The notes under the pieces are model-generated. The model was not told the origin of the DNA, ran no database searches, and was given only the letters and a program-made list of their open reading frames with translations. From Rotaria socialis (lineage: Eukaryota; Rotifera; Eurotatoria; Philodinida; Philodinidae): a stretch of DNA of 64,000 nt. How positions within the stretch are numbered: the first letter of the stretch is position 1; each line of letters opens with the position of its first letter. The position numbers were made by a program, and so were the translations under genes. Location: the NCBI GenBank assembly GCA_905331475.1, contig CAJNYU010000030.1, positions 558,001 through 622,000 of the forward strand. Direction: 5' to 3'. Positions 1 through 16,800 of the stretch are shown in pieces.

Positions 1-27
1 CTAAACATTTATTTAGTTCTGCTGCAG

Positions 28-1306
28 CAGTAAGTGATGCAAAGGACGAAGGTAAACTAATATTCTAATCCTTTCCAAAATATAAAAAAGATAAGTTTTC
101 ATTCAATAGCTGCGGAGCCGAAAGAACAAGCACCTGAGAAAACTGAAGATAAAGACAGTCAAGTTAAATAAACGAATATATGCCAAATTATATGCTCCTT
201 TTTCTTTTGTAGAAGTACAACAAGATGTACAAGAGACAAGTAGGGTTTTAGTTAAAGGTTTTTGTCAAATAAATTATTTCTAATATTTAGTTGCTGAATC
301 AAAAGAACCAGAAGCTGCAACAGTCGAAGAAGTAAAAAGTGCAGCTAGTGAGATAACTTCAGAGGAAAAACCAGTTGCTGAAGGTAAATATGTTCGTTTT
401 TTAAGTGGAATTTTGTAATTTATTTGTTTTTCATTCGATTAGAAGTTAAACAAAATGTACAAGAGAAAGGTAGGCTTTTTATAAATGCATTTTCAAACTA
501 ATTTTTATTTCGCAATTTTAGCTCCAGAATCACAAGAAAAAGCACCCGAAAATGTCGAAGAAGCACAACCAAAAGCTGATGATGTCGTATCTGATGAAAA
601 AGAGAAAGTCGAAAGTAAATATTATCGATAGCAAGAAAAATATTACATATCTTATTTGTTATCTTTCGGCTAGAAGTCAAACAAGAAGTCCCAGAAACAG
701 GTAGACGTTTTATTTAGTTTTTAAAGTTTAGGTTTTTGTCATCCAATATTTAGCAACTGAAGTAAAAGAGGCTACATCTGAGAAAGTCGAAGAAGCAAAA
801 GATACAACAACAGAAGTTGTTGCTACTGATGTTAAAGAACAAATTCAAGGTATATATTTTTCTATTTCTTAAAAAGACTTCTCTCAAATTTTCACTATTA
901 GAAGCCCAACCAGTTGTTGAACAAAAAGGTAAGATCATCGTTATAAACAAGACAGAAAAACTTTACGAATAGCATTTTAATTTGTTTTTCTAGTCGAAGA
1001 GCCAAAAGAAGCAATGAATCCAGCAGTGGCTGATGTCAAGGACCAAGCTGAAGGTAAACTTGTTCTTTGTATGAAAAAACAATTATTATCTCTTGTTATC
1101 GTCTTTGTTATTCATAGAAGTCAAGGTCGAGCCTCAACAAATAGGTATTTTAACTTAAACTGAAACATTCTTTATTTAATTTCGTTGTAGTTGAAGCTGC
1201 TGCGCTTAGCAGTGACGTACAAGCAGCCCCAACAAACGCTACTGATGCTATTGTTGTAGCACCGACCGATCAAAGCGCACATACCAACGATACTGGATCG
1301 CAATAA
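28..1306 (+). CDS. Repetitive Glu/Lys/Val/Pro/Ala-rich protein, 3' part (5' end outside window)
   Basis: I do not recognise the family. Twelve small exons can be threaded: about 28-51, 110-162, 213-239, 291-383, 443-469, 522-614, 674-700, 754-849, 902-928, 994-1053, 1118-1144 and 1191-1306 (TAA). Each starts after a pyrimidine-AG and, with one exception, ends before GT in phase 1. Exons of exactly 27 nt, coding nine-residue units such as EVKQEVPET, alternate with exons of 53-96 nt coding acidic units such as ESQEKAPENVEEAQ. The composition (Glu, Lys, Val, Ala, Pro, no Cys) suggests an extended, disordered, repetitive protein. It has no membrane segment or catalytic motif. The tail, DATDAIVV-like then HTNDTGSQ, is less charged. 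Exon 110-162 lacks a phase-1 GT donor: it reads CAA|GTTAAA where CAAG|GT is expected. A base missing from the assembly or an unusual donor would explain this. All other exons join in frame. Confidence 0.7.
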
Positions 1307-1468
1307 AAACAACAAACACTATCAAATCTTTTGCTTGTTTACATGCTTTTTTCTATTTTAATTCGTTGTATACATTATCCTTTCTTGCTGTGCGTGTGCT
1401 GGTTTATTTATTTAACCTATAGTGTTGCTTCGAAGTACTTCTGAAACACTAGCGCGTACACTATACGA

Positions 1469-1474
1469 AATAAA
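1469..1474 (+). promoter_or_regulatory. Poly(A) signal AATAAA of the left-edge gene
   Basis: AATAAA lies about 160 bp after the TAA at 1304-1306. The convergent ERG channel gene ends at about 1570 on the other strand, so the two 3' ends are about 260 bp apart, and TTTATTTATTT at about 1403 could serve the minus-strand gene. Confidence 0.5.
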
Positions 1475-1569
1475 TAAGAATACTGCTGAGTAGAGTGAAT
1501 CTGCCCGGAATTTTCATAAAATATCATTTCTACTATACAGTTGTTATTACTCAAACTGTATATCTAAGA

Positions 1570-6202
<4,633 letters not shown>

Positions 6203-6493
6203 TTTTAACGGAAGCTCATAAAAGCGTTGTCATCATCTTAAAGAAAGAACGGAAAAACAAAATATATCACTGTCATTTGAATCTAGAACAATACAGAAAC
6301 AAACAACACACAAAATGTGCTTGTATGTGTATATATTTGCATATTGGTGTAACAGGAAAGAGAGAGATATCTTAAGACAACCGGAAATGTTTGACGTCAG
6401 TACGACGATATAGAACATTGCGTCACTCGGACACCACTAAAAGTAACGATAGAATCAAGGCCACTTATTAGGTATATGTATATCTCGTGTCAA

Positions 6494-6496
<3 letters not shown>

Positions 6497-6531
<35 letters not shown>
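6497..6531. repeat. (CT)n microsatellite upstream of the ERG channel gene
   Basis: About 17 uninterrupted CT units roughly 300 bp upstream of the channel start codon at 6202. A GA/CT tract so close to a start can be promoter-associated, but this is only positional inference. Confidence 0.85.
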
Positions 6532-6532
<1 letters not shown>

Positions 6533-9500
6533 TTCTCTCGAAGAAAAAAATGAAAGAAAAAGACAGAATTACATGCCCTGAATAACTATTTTAATCAGAT
6601 GTTGATACAATGCATATAATATGTCTTGGCTAGTTTTGTTATTGTCAAAAAGTCATCTCATACTATAGTTAAGAGCAACAAGAAAACTCTAAGACTTACT
6701 CTATATATCAAAGTAAAGTAAACTAATTTAGTTGATAATCATGTCGGTAGGCATAAGACAATATTGCTCAGTACAATAAAATATGAAAGTCTATCAAGGT
6801 CATAAAATCATTCTAGAAGAAAAAAAACGAGATGTTTTGATATGATCGATTTACTTACTCTAATGATTCACTTACACGATGGAAATAATACAAGAAAAAC
6901 ACTAGAGAAAGTCATCTTAACGATCTAAATACAATAAATGAATGAATCCTTTTACATAGCCGTTTTCTTCACGCTTTCTTACTATAGCTATCAGAAATCT
7001 TAGAGAAATCAGGCATGGTTCATAGCGTTCCATTATTGACTACGACTAATTCCGTATTATTGCTAGAATTATGATTGAAAAAAAGAAGGAACTTTTTTTG
7101 TTTTCTTTCTTTTTTTTATCCGCGCATACATGATCGGAAGACTCATTCGGGAAGAAGGAAAGGAACGCTTTGCCTTTAAAAAACTCATTTTGCTTTCTTT
7201 TCCGTTCGAATTTTCTATCACTTTCCTTTGGCACTCGTGCTCGTTAAATGATAGTTTCACTTATTCTCACTTAAACAATCACATAGACAAATATATGCTT
7301 TTCGATTGTCTTGTGACAATAGATCATATATCTATATAGATATGTGTCTTTTTTTATTTTTATAAATCACACTACATAGAGTTGCGATCTATATATGCCA
7401 GACCATGATAATTTGAATAGCATATGCTTTTATACGGTGAGTTGACGTCAAAATACCGAATGATCAATTAGTTATGTCACATTTAATATGAACGAGACGA
7501 AACGATTTGCCTTGAAATGATTGACTGATACTTAAGGACCTCTGGTCGGCTATCGGATAAGCCGATAACCAGGTCACTTCTTCAATGTTACATAGACAAT
7601 GTGCTGATACAATACTCGACGCTAATAAGAGGAACAGAGATTATTGGCCTTATCACAACGACACAAAAAATAGAATTGGGAAAGAAACATCGACTCCTAC
7701 AGAGTACATATTTCTCTAAATGTAAAAAAAGGCAGCCGAACGAGAAAATAAGATCTTTCTTTCTCTCTTTCTATTATTATCTTCTTATTTGGTTGTATAT
7801 AAAGGGCGTAAATGGGCTAAAGATGAGCTACTAGAACATAGCACATATGAAGAAGAAGAAGAAGACGAAGAAGAAGAAAAAGAAGAAAAGAAACAACTTC
7901 TTCGTGAAAAAAAAGACCGAAACACATATAACAGATGTAATTGACGTTCGAGAATCGGATATATATGTAGATCAATAAACATTCGATTAAAAACACGGCA
8001 TAAGACAATAATCACAAGCAATGGTATTTTAATTTTACAAAAAAACGTTTATATGGTTCTCGTTTGTGGGCGTTTTTATTGATCAATTAAATATTGGTCC
8101 AGTTTAGGTAACTAATACTATTATCCTGACATTCCTGAAAATGTATCATATGGCTGTAAAAAATGTAATTATTAACTTTAGAAAAGAAAGACGTAATATC
8201 AAGAAAAATTTTAGAGAATAAAAATCTGTTTAGCGCAAATGTTGAAATAAAAAGCAATTGTTTCACTTACTGATGTTTGAACATAGTATTTAATTGTGGC
8301 ATGTGCTATCCATACACATCAATATTTTACTTGAAATAGCTTTTTTCCCAGTGGAGTATTTCATGTTTACGTTTCTATTGCAATATTAGTGCATGGGTAT
8401 TCGTAACTCAATAGATTTGTTATATGCTAGGGCCTAGTTTTCATAATGCAAATCGATATTATGCTCTTTTTTTTATAGACGTCTTTTTTTGTTTGTTACA
8501 AATCAGATTCTCACGAGAAAGTAATTGAAATGTCTTGCTACGTTATCCAACACAGTAGAGCCCAATAATATAACACCATTTGTTTAAGCAATCTCTAACA
8601 AATTGTTTTCTTTGAACCATAATTTTAAAATGATACAATACTTGTTGAAGTTTGATGAAAACGTTTATCGGCGCGCGCCAACAGTTACTTCCCAAAACGT
8701 AGCAAAATACTTTTATCGTATTCAGACGAAATGTACGGAGTTCTATTTGTCATGATATAGGAAAATTGTCAATTTTTATTCGTAAACTTTTTATTTTCTA
8801 ATAATTCAATCAATTGTCAATCATATGAAGTGTTCTCTTTGGCATATTTGATTTTGTAGAGCTTTGGCTGTTTGATAATTTCGGTCAATCGATTTTTGTA
8901 TTTTCATTAACAAATGAAAGTGTAACACTCAAAGTACTGCATAATACCAGAGTATGTCAAGTTAATTTTAATAGTTTAAGATTAGCACGAACATAAATTG
9001 ATGAAAATTAAAAGCTTTTCTATTACTAAACTGATCTAGCAAATGAATTTGTTCAAAGCATTGATGAATACTTTTTTGTCTCTGTAATTGATATTTATAA
9101 CCTATATGAATACCGTCTGAGAGTATCAGAGGAAGAGATAACTAAACCAGCAAAAGAAAATGTCCAAGGATTCCATAACAGTGATTTAAAAACTTCAGTA
9201 CTCGTAAGCAACTAATAAATTGAATGGTAGTCTCGACGTTTGAAATCGATGGTTGACAATTGGTAGATAAAATAAATTATGTTTTCTATTCGATAGTAAT
9301 AATTTTAGATCATATTAAATAAGTTTTTTTCCTCATCAACAAATTCTTCAAACGTTGTTCTATCATCAGAAAAGAAAAAGCTGACGCGATATTTTTTACT
9401 TTGTTGTTGGTACACTCTTTCTTGGACATTCGGTGCAATTTCTGTCCCGAAATGCATTCCAGATGATTTCTAGTTTGTGATCCTTTTAGGTTTTTTTTTA

Positions 9501-11471
9501 TGAAGCAATGCATTTTGCTACAAAGTAGTGTCGTAACTTCATCAATAGATGTTAATAAGTGCATTACGACGATGTTGATAAGTTTTAACTTTAACACAAT
9601 GACTCAATGAATCAAAGAATTAAATGTACGGCAGTCTAAATATTTAATATGATTTGTATTTAGATACAAGATAAGAGAAATTCATTGACTTTAATTCAAC
9701 AGAAAAAAGGATTGATTATGGGAAAAAATTGATTTTAATAGTCATATACAATCTTATGTTCACAATTATATAGTGTAGATAAATATTTTTTGATATTTAA
9801 CTGAGAAATATATATTACTTAAACATTTTTAAAAGTAGAAAAACATTCATGTTTACATTGTCGTAATTGATAGCCATAACAATTATTTAATTTATAACGA
9901 GAATTTGATGATTGTCAACAAGATCTTTTATCAATTGGATTTTATAGTCGTGACAGACAATTCGAACTTGTATAATTATTATAAAACCAATTTCATTTCT
10001 CTTAATGACAACATCAAAGTGTATTCGACAATAACATTGAGAAGTCATGGCAGAAATTATTGCGTGTTATGTTCAGTAGATTAGAATTTTAATGTTCTAG
10101 CAATAGAGTCACAAAGATTTTGTTTTTGAAAGCTAAGGATATTATTCAATTAGTGAATAGACCTATCAAATGTTGTTGTTTTCAAATAATATAATAGTTT
10201 AATATTGACCTCAATATTAATTACGTTAATTTTTTTCATATTATTTAATACAAATTATCGGTGAAATACTTCTCAAGTTCGTGTTATTGTTGTTGTTGTT
10301 GAAAATGAAAAAGAAAATAATTGATGCGATATATTTTATGTGAAGCGTCACTTTTTTCCACATTATAATCAATCATAAAATGTTCTATTATGTGTAATTA
10401 TTCGAGCTTATGACAGTCGAAGTGTAAAATTCGTTTGAATATTGTAAAGGCATTACTTACTATAGAACACAGGACAAAATCAATTTAGTTTTCTATTCGA
10501 TATGTTTTATAAAATATAAACTTGGATTAATAAATGGTTTCTTGAAAACTTGATTAAGATGTGTAGGATAATAGTAGAATAACAAATGGATACTGCTCTA
10601 TATGTTGTACGCGTGATGTGATAATATCTTTGATGAGCATAATCATCTGTCAAAAGTCAATACACTTCGTTCGACTTCTTGTGTCTAGTTAGATTCTCAT
10701 TTGGCTTGACTTCTATTAGTCAATAAGGAATCAAACAAAACAGAAGTAATGTACACAATAATAATGATTTACAGATGTTATCTGTCGTTAAATACTTCGG
10801 GTTATTTCTTGGATGATAGATATTGTAAATAATTCTGTGGAATAATTATCACTTGTTCTCATTGAAATTCCAATAGATTGTATTTAGTTATATCGATATT
10901 ATTATCATTAGATTTTTTTTCTTATTAAGAAAGTCGTAAATCGATTTTTTTCAGTTTCCTATCAATGATAATCGTATTTTTAGTATGATTTACTAAAGTA
11001 ATATAATTCATTTTTTATCGCCTCATCAATTGTTTTCGCATAGAATCATTTTCTATGTTTTATCATTCAATTGAAAACAAAATTCTATACTATCAATTCA
11101 ATGATGTGCCGTGGAGAAATGTTGGAATCTGTGAGAAAAATAATTTATCATAAACAAAAATCTATTAAAAGTGAAGCTAATTACGAGAGATAGAATTACT
11201 TTTGTATGGCTTATTTAATGATTTACATTTTGAAATTTATTTTCACGTAACAGCTATTAGTACCGTCAAAACAAAGATAAAAAAGTCTGTATTTTCAACT
11301 TATATGTAATATTTCGCCGTTATTGTTGCTTGATACTATCAACATAATTGAAGCGAATAATCGTCAAATTTTTCGAGTTATTGAGATGTGCACACCGAAC
11401 AAGCGCAGTCGTTACCTCGCGTTATCAATCAAAGACAATCAATATTATATGTATTAGTTCAGCATTTTTAG
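6532..11471. other. Long AT-rich noncoding stretch upstream of the ERG channel gene
   Basis: No open frame with protein-like composition or recognisable domain was seen on either strand. It holds a GAA/GAC-triplet tract (about 7848-7895), an imperfect hairpin bounded by GACCT and AGGTC (7537-7575), and an isolated GCGCGC at about 8671 in otherwise AT-rich DNA. It is probably 5' regulatory DNA and spacer. Confidence 0.5.
7848..7895. repeat. GAA/GAC triplet repeat
   Basis: About 15 GAA-type triplets with one GAC interruption. The serine-rich and lysine-rich frames across it are artefacts of the repeat. Confidence 0.75.
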
Positions 11472-11582
11472 TCTCTTAAAGGAAATGCATATGAGTATGC
11501 TGGTGCATGGCGCAGAAACTCAATTGTTTTCGATCATCCGTCTTGGGATAAAGCTGAACAAGTATTTTGTTTTGAAGATTGA
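11472..11582 (+). other. Orphan exon-like open frame (unrecognised)
   Basis: Directly after an acceptor-like CATTTTTAG the plus strand reads SLKGNAYEYAGAWRRNSIV, then FDHPSWDKAEQVFCFED and a TGA. Trp, Asp, His, Arg and Pro content is far above the AT-rich background and looks like real protein. I found no upstream exon and no start codon. It could be the last exon of an unseen gene, an exon with a donor at GTATTT (11563), or a relic of a broken gene. Confidence 0.3.
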
Positions 11583-12337
11583 TTATTTAGGATGATTTTG
11601 ACTAACAACGTAAATACTATTTTTTCAGAGAAAAAAATGAGTGCACAAGACTAAATGCTGTTTGTTGCGATCGATTGAAAAGTGAGACTTAGATGCTAGT
11701 TCCCTATGATCCCGTGTAGTTTGTTTTGCATTCAGTATATAGATACAATTAAACGTACAGCAGATTTCTGCATAATAAGCACCTACGTAGAGTGAGCAGC
11801 AGGCTTTTATTTCTGCTTCCATGAGCAATAACAACACCTGTAATAAGAGCAGCATGTGTCTATCATTTGTGCACAGTGCGCGAAAGAAAGTATCCTATGT
11901 GCATAACATTAGAATAAACAATCGTAGAATATATGTATAAGAAAAGGGTGGGTTAGTCTGACATAGTTAGACGAAAGAAAATAATATTAAACAATAGAAA
12001 CAGTACTTGATATAGCATCGTGTCGTTTTCATGTTAACAGCCAGAAATATTGAATTGTGTTGATTGAATTATGCATGAAAAACTTAGATTCTGAAAAGAA
12101 GAAAAGCGTACTGCTTCGTAAAACCGAAAATATATTAATAATGATCATTTTTGGCTCGTCCGAAAGGTCCAAAAATTCCAGAAATATGTTTCAAAAATTC
12201 ATTCCGACTTGTTTTTTTTTTGTTCTAACCGTAAGAACTATCAATAATTTTAACAAAATAAATTCATTTATTATGAAAGAAAAGTTATCATAAAATCAAA
12301 TTTCACTAATAATTATTCTAGGATGATTAAATGTTAA

Positions 12338-12832
12338 CCCTTTCCAGCCGGATGTTGCCATTTGGCAACATTGAGTTAACATTTCGTGCAGGGCTGATCT
12401 GTACTCATCATATTTAGTTCTTTAGCACATTGATAATTACGCCAATACATTTCTGAGTAAATCCATAAACGTACAAGATAAATATAACCTTTCACTGAAT
12501 ACAGGGAGGGCTCGGTTTGGGATCCCCCCAAAAAGGGTCGGAATAGAAATTCTGCGTTTTTCTCGTGTCTTAACTATCAATCGAAGAAACAATTAGTGAT
12601 TAATTTTCTCCTATGGATGTATGATCTATTGAGTTACTCAGATGGACTAGGCAGTGAATTCGAAAAATTGACATGTTGGGATTTTGCTTGTAGGCCACAC
12701 TCGACCGTTCGGTAACGTGTAGCTTTTTTTGTACCAACGACCACACTTTTAGCATCTCCCTGATAACGGAACTAAGAATTCGCCCGAAAATATTTGTTTT
12801 CTACCGGTCTTCTAGTAGCCGACCGGAAAGGG
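12338..12832. mobile_element. piggyBac-like non-autonomous element (MITE), 495 bp
   Basis: The left end is CCCTTTCCAGCCGG. The right end, read inverted, is CCCTTTCCGGTCGG. The left flank is TTAA (12334-12337) and the right flank is CTAA (12833-12836), one change from the TTAA target site typical of piggyBac elements, whose ends start CCC. A small internal palindrome GTTGCC-ATTT-GGCAAC follows the left end. There is no transposase-like ORF, and the base composition is more GC-rich than the surroundings. The assignment to piggyBac rests on the TTAA plus CCC ends only. Confidence 0.72.
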
Positions 12833-13044
12833 CTAACATGCTTTTCACATACGACTCGAAAATGCAAGTGAACAAAAAATGACAATAAAAGAATTTGATA
12901 TTCTTTATAATAGTTTAAAGGTCTGATAATTAATTTATAATATAGAAATATACATTTAAAAAATTGATTAAAATGTTTACATAGAGAATCACTAAAGCAT
13001 GTAAGTCATACGTTCATCTTGACATAAAATTACTTATTTTAAAA

Positions 13045-13320
13045 TCAAATATAAGTGTTATCATTTAATGAAAAATGATCATAATAAGACATGAAAACAT
13101 TGTAAGTAATTAAAGCTGCTATGGAGAGAAAAGCAACACCAAACAGAAAATATTCTTGTGGTTTTAATCTAATTGAACGCAGTGTCTCTCTGCTATTACG
13201 TTGTCGTAAAGGTGGATACTGTTCAGGATTTGTTGGACCATGATGTTCTTTTGATGATTTTCTTTTATCAGATGTTAGACCATATGTAGCAGGAAGCGAA
13301 TTAAGACGCCACCTAGACAT
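13045..13320 (-). CDS. Small single-pass membrane protein, unrecognised
   Basis: A single open frame of 91 codons from ATG (13320-13318) to TGA. It begins MSRWRLNSLPATYGL, has a polar Lys/Arg/Pro-rich middle (KRKSSKEHHGPTNPEQ), and one hydrophobic segment at about residues 63-81 (YFLFGVAFLSIAALITYNVF) close to the C terminus. That layout suggests a tail-anchored or type II small membrane protein with a cytosolic basic N-terminus. No signal peptide and no known motif. An AG lies just inside the start (GTCTAG|GTGG), so a spliced upstream exon remains possible. It sits between the MITE and the NBR1 gene, 570 bp downstream of the latter, on the same strand. Confidence 0.55.
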   Translation of the reverse strand: MSRWRLNSLPATYGLTSDKRKSSKEHHGPTNPEQYPPLRQRNSRETLRSIRLKPQEYFLFGVAFLSIAALITYNVFMSYYDHFSLNDNTYI

Positions 13321-13892
13321 GCAGAGGAACATGATATTCTGTAAAGAATATACGCTGTAGATGCACACTTATCAAGCAATAGTTTTGTTTAAAGAATCCA
13401 GTTAAAGAGTGTAAATATTTAGAGCATTCTGATATGCAAATAGCACAACACAGCATTCAAAACCTAGCTCACATGTTTATTTACTGTAAATTTCTCAACA
13501 CGAAAAATACGATCTGCAATAAAATGATTGAATTGAATTTTTTCGCTATAGGATCTATATAAGATCCAAATATGCAGTTTATTGTTGAAAATGAATATGA
13601 CAAACACACACATACATATACAAATTTAAGTTTCAAGAATGTTTGTTCTTTTTTTTTATAGATAGGTAGTTCAATTAGAACAATATAGAGAAGACAAGAA
13701 AAACAATTTTTTAGTAAAACGAAACTTGAAATAATCACTTATATGTATACTAATGAGAAGAAAAAAATGTACAATTTAAGGATAATGCTCTTGATTAATA
13801 TGCGAAAGAGAAGGACTAAATAGTCTTTGTAGAAATATTTACAAAAAAAAGATCCAAAAATATTATACTGAACATCAATGAAAACCAATAAA

Positions 13893-16800
13893 CTAATCTT
13901 CATTGTTATCATCGGTTAATAATTCAATAACTTTACTTAAGTTATTATTATTTTCTACCAGTAAACGTTGATTCTTTTCACGATTACAAAAGCCCATTTC
14001 AATTAATATCTCTATAGGATCATTTGATAAACTTAAATGTCTATTTCCCATGTCACTAAATTCAACATGTTCAAAAAAGTCATCAACATTTGAATTTTGT
14101 GTAGAACTTCGAGTTTCTTCTTGATATTGAATCTTTCGAGTTTTCTAAAGAAATTAAATGTTTTACTTTGAAAATCAACTAGAATATCTAACCTCATCAG
14201 TTGCTTGTAACGTATCAATAATTGCTTTTGCTGTTGAACCTGCTTGTTTAGCAACACTGAATATATTTGCCACAACGGTATCAACCAAATCCAAAGATTG
14301 ACTAGAATAAAGAAAAGCGATTTTCAATCTCTTTTCGATTTCTTTAGTAAAAAATTCTCAGTTTATGTTTAGTGTTATTCGTCGTGGTTCCCTTCAATGC
14401 TTCTATTCACCAAATTGACTATTTATTTAAATTGGTCGAACACACACTATATCCAATCTGAGGATTTTTCTGTTATAAAACTAGAAGCTTACTTAGATCG
14501 TGGAGATTGTTGAGACTCTTCGTAGTTATTTGTCGGAGGAATTGCAATTTCAATCAATGGAATTTCATTTGATTTTGATAATATTGATAATGATGAAGAC
14601 GCAAAAGTTGAAATGCTGTCATTTTCATTATCAGGTTGGTTTTCTAAAATGTCAATTAATTGTTCCGATTGTGTATCTGTTGAAATTGAACGACGCATAA
14701 TCAAACTTGGCTACAATAGAAAAACATAACAAGGGTTAGTGATAAACAGAATATACACACATGAAGTGAACTATTGCTTGATATTGCTTGATACGGTTTT
14801 GATAAATCGAAACACGATGGTAATGGTACATCGACCAATTCGAATCTTTCTTTTACTTCATTGACCGATTCTAAATCGGAGGAAAATATATTCGCTGTGT
14901 TTTTAAGTGCTCTTTTTTTCAATAGCAGCAAAGAGCCAAAAGAAAAAGAAAAATTATTTATTAATACGTACGATTTGATGTTGACGAGCCAACTTCAATT
15001 GTACACCATATCATGGGGCCAAATGTTTGATGACGAAACCTAAGAATCCATTTACTCTCATAAGTACCTGGTTCATTAGCACATATAAAATCAACGGTTA
15101 TAATTGCTCGATTGTGTGGTGCAGTTACAGGGACAACAGGCTGTTCAACAACTTTGATACCATCAGATAAATTGATGAGTTGAATATCATCACTAGACCA
15201 TGGCATTGAACCATCGTTGAGAAGTATCCAACTTTTACGAAATAGTTGTCCTGGTTGCATGACTGTGCCATCAGGAGTATTTTTATCGGCAACAAATCGA
15301 GCCGAATATGGACTTGAAAAAAAAAGATACATATTGATTTATAAGGTAAAAAGTAATGTTAAATATTATGAAGACAGGGAAAATCATGTATAAATACTTC
15401 GCAAGGAGTTTGTTTTAATTGTTAAATGTGAACTAAGAACACGCTAAAAACAGTACAAGTTCTTATTTTTTTTTGTATCTAATATGTTGTAATTATTTTT
15501 TGAATTTTGAATCAAAGCTATCGCAATAAACCATCTTTAGAGATGCCTGTTTCTATACAAAATCTCAGTCGAATGACAGCTTTGCCGGAGGCAACTATAG
15601 TGTTTCTTTTAAAGCTGGCAAAAAAATTTCAATATCTTTTAAATAATAAGCTAATGACTTAGACTTATTTTGGTTTATATAATATCACTGCACAAATGAT
15701 TTAATAGTTGAGTGACTTTTCTCGCTAGTCTTAGTATAAGAAATGAAACTAAGAATAGAGATCAATGATATATCCAACATGAATTCTAAATTAATTCAAA
15801 AGAACCTGATTCCTGACGCGACGTAAAACTATCTTAAAAAATATTGAAAAGGAAGAAACTAAAGTTTTTGAAAAACAAGAGTTTCTGAATTTAAACTTAA
15901 ACTTCCATAAAGTTAAGTTAACAATTTCGTTCATACCGAAGTAATTTAAGTTTTTCTTCAATTTTTAAAACTTCACGTATATTTCCATTGCATGTAGCCA
16001 TTTGAAGTTGATCGTAAAGAGCTTCAATTTTAACTTTCATTGGTGCAAAAAAACGAAGAATATCTTCTGGATTCGATCTGCAATTGAATATAACAAAAAA
16101 AAATTACGTTCTTGAAGAAGTAAAAATTCTATCAAAATCAATTTACCGATCGTAAGTTTTAACTATTGTTGCATGTGATCGTTTATTTTCTTTTTTAGCA
16201 ATAAGACGTTGTTGTTCACGGCGATGTTTTCGTTTAAGCGAACATTTTTCTGATGATGATAATAAATCCTACGAAAAAAGAAAAGTTTGATTTTTACTTT
16301 TTGTTTTTTATGCTTACATCAGTAGTACATTCAGCTGCATGATTACGAGAAAATAATGGTAATGCTACTTGTTCATTGGTACGTTGTTTTTTAATATTCT
16401 TGAAAAACAATAATACTATTTAATATTTTGTCGGTAACATATAAGAACAGTTCCCACCAATAGCTAACATACTATCATGGCTAAGAATTTTGAAGCTTTA
16501 GACAATGTTCCGGAAAAACTTATGATAAACTCTGAATAATCTAGTAGAAACTATTGTGCAATTCATTGGAACACAGAATATGATTCATTTCGTACTTATC
16601 GTCAAGCTTAAAATTGATTTTCTCATTCATACTATTGAAGATTCTTAGCAAAAAAGAAAAGGATAACTCAATTAGACAAAAGCATGTTTCAAAACATATG
16701 TATTACTATATAAATTAATCAGATGCTAACATGTTTGAATTGAAATACTACATCAGCTACTAACTCTGAAGTGGTTAACATTGTCTCTCGAAATGAAAAT

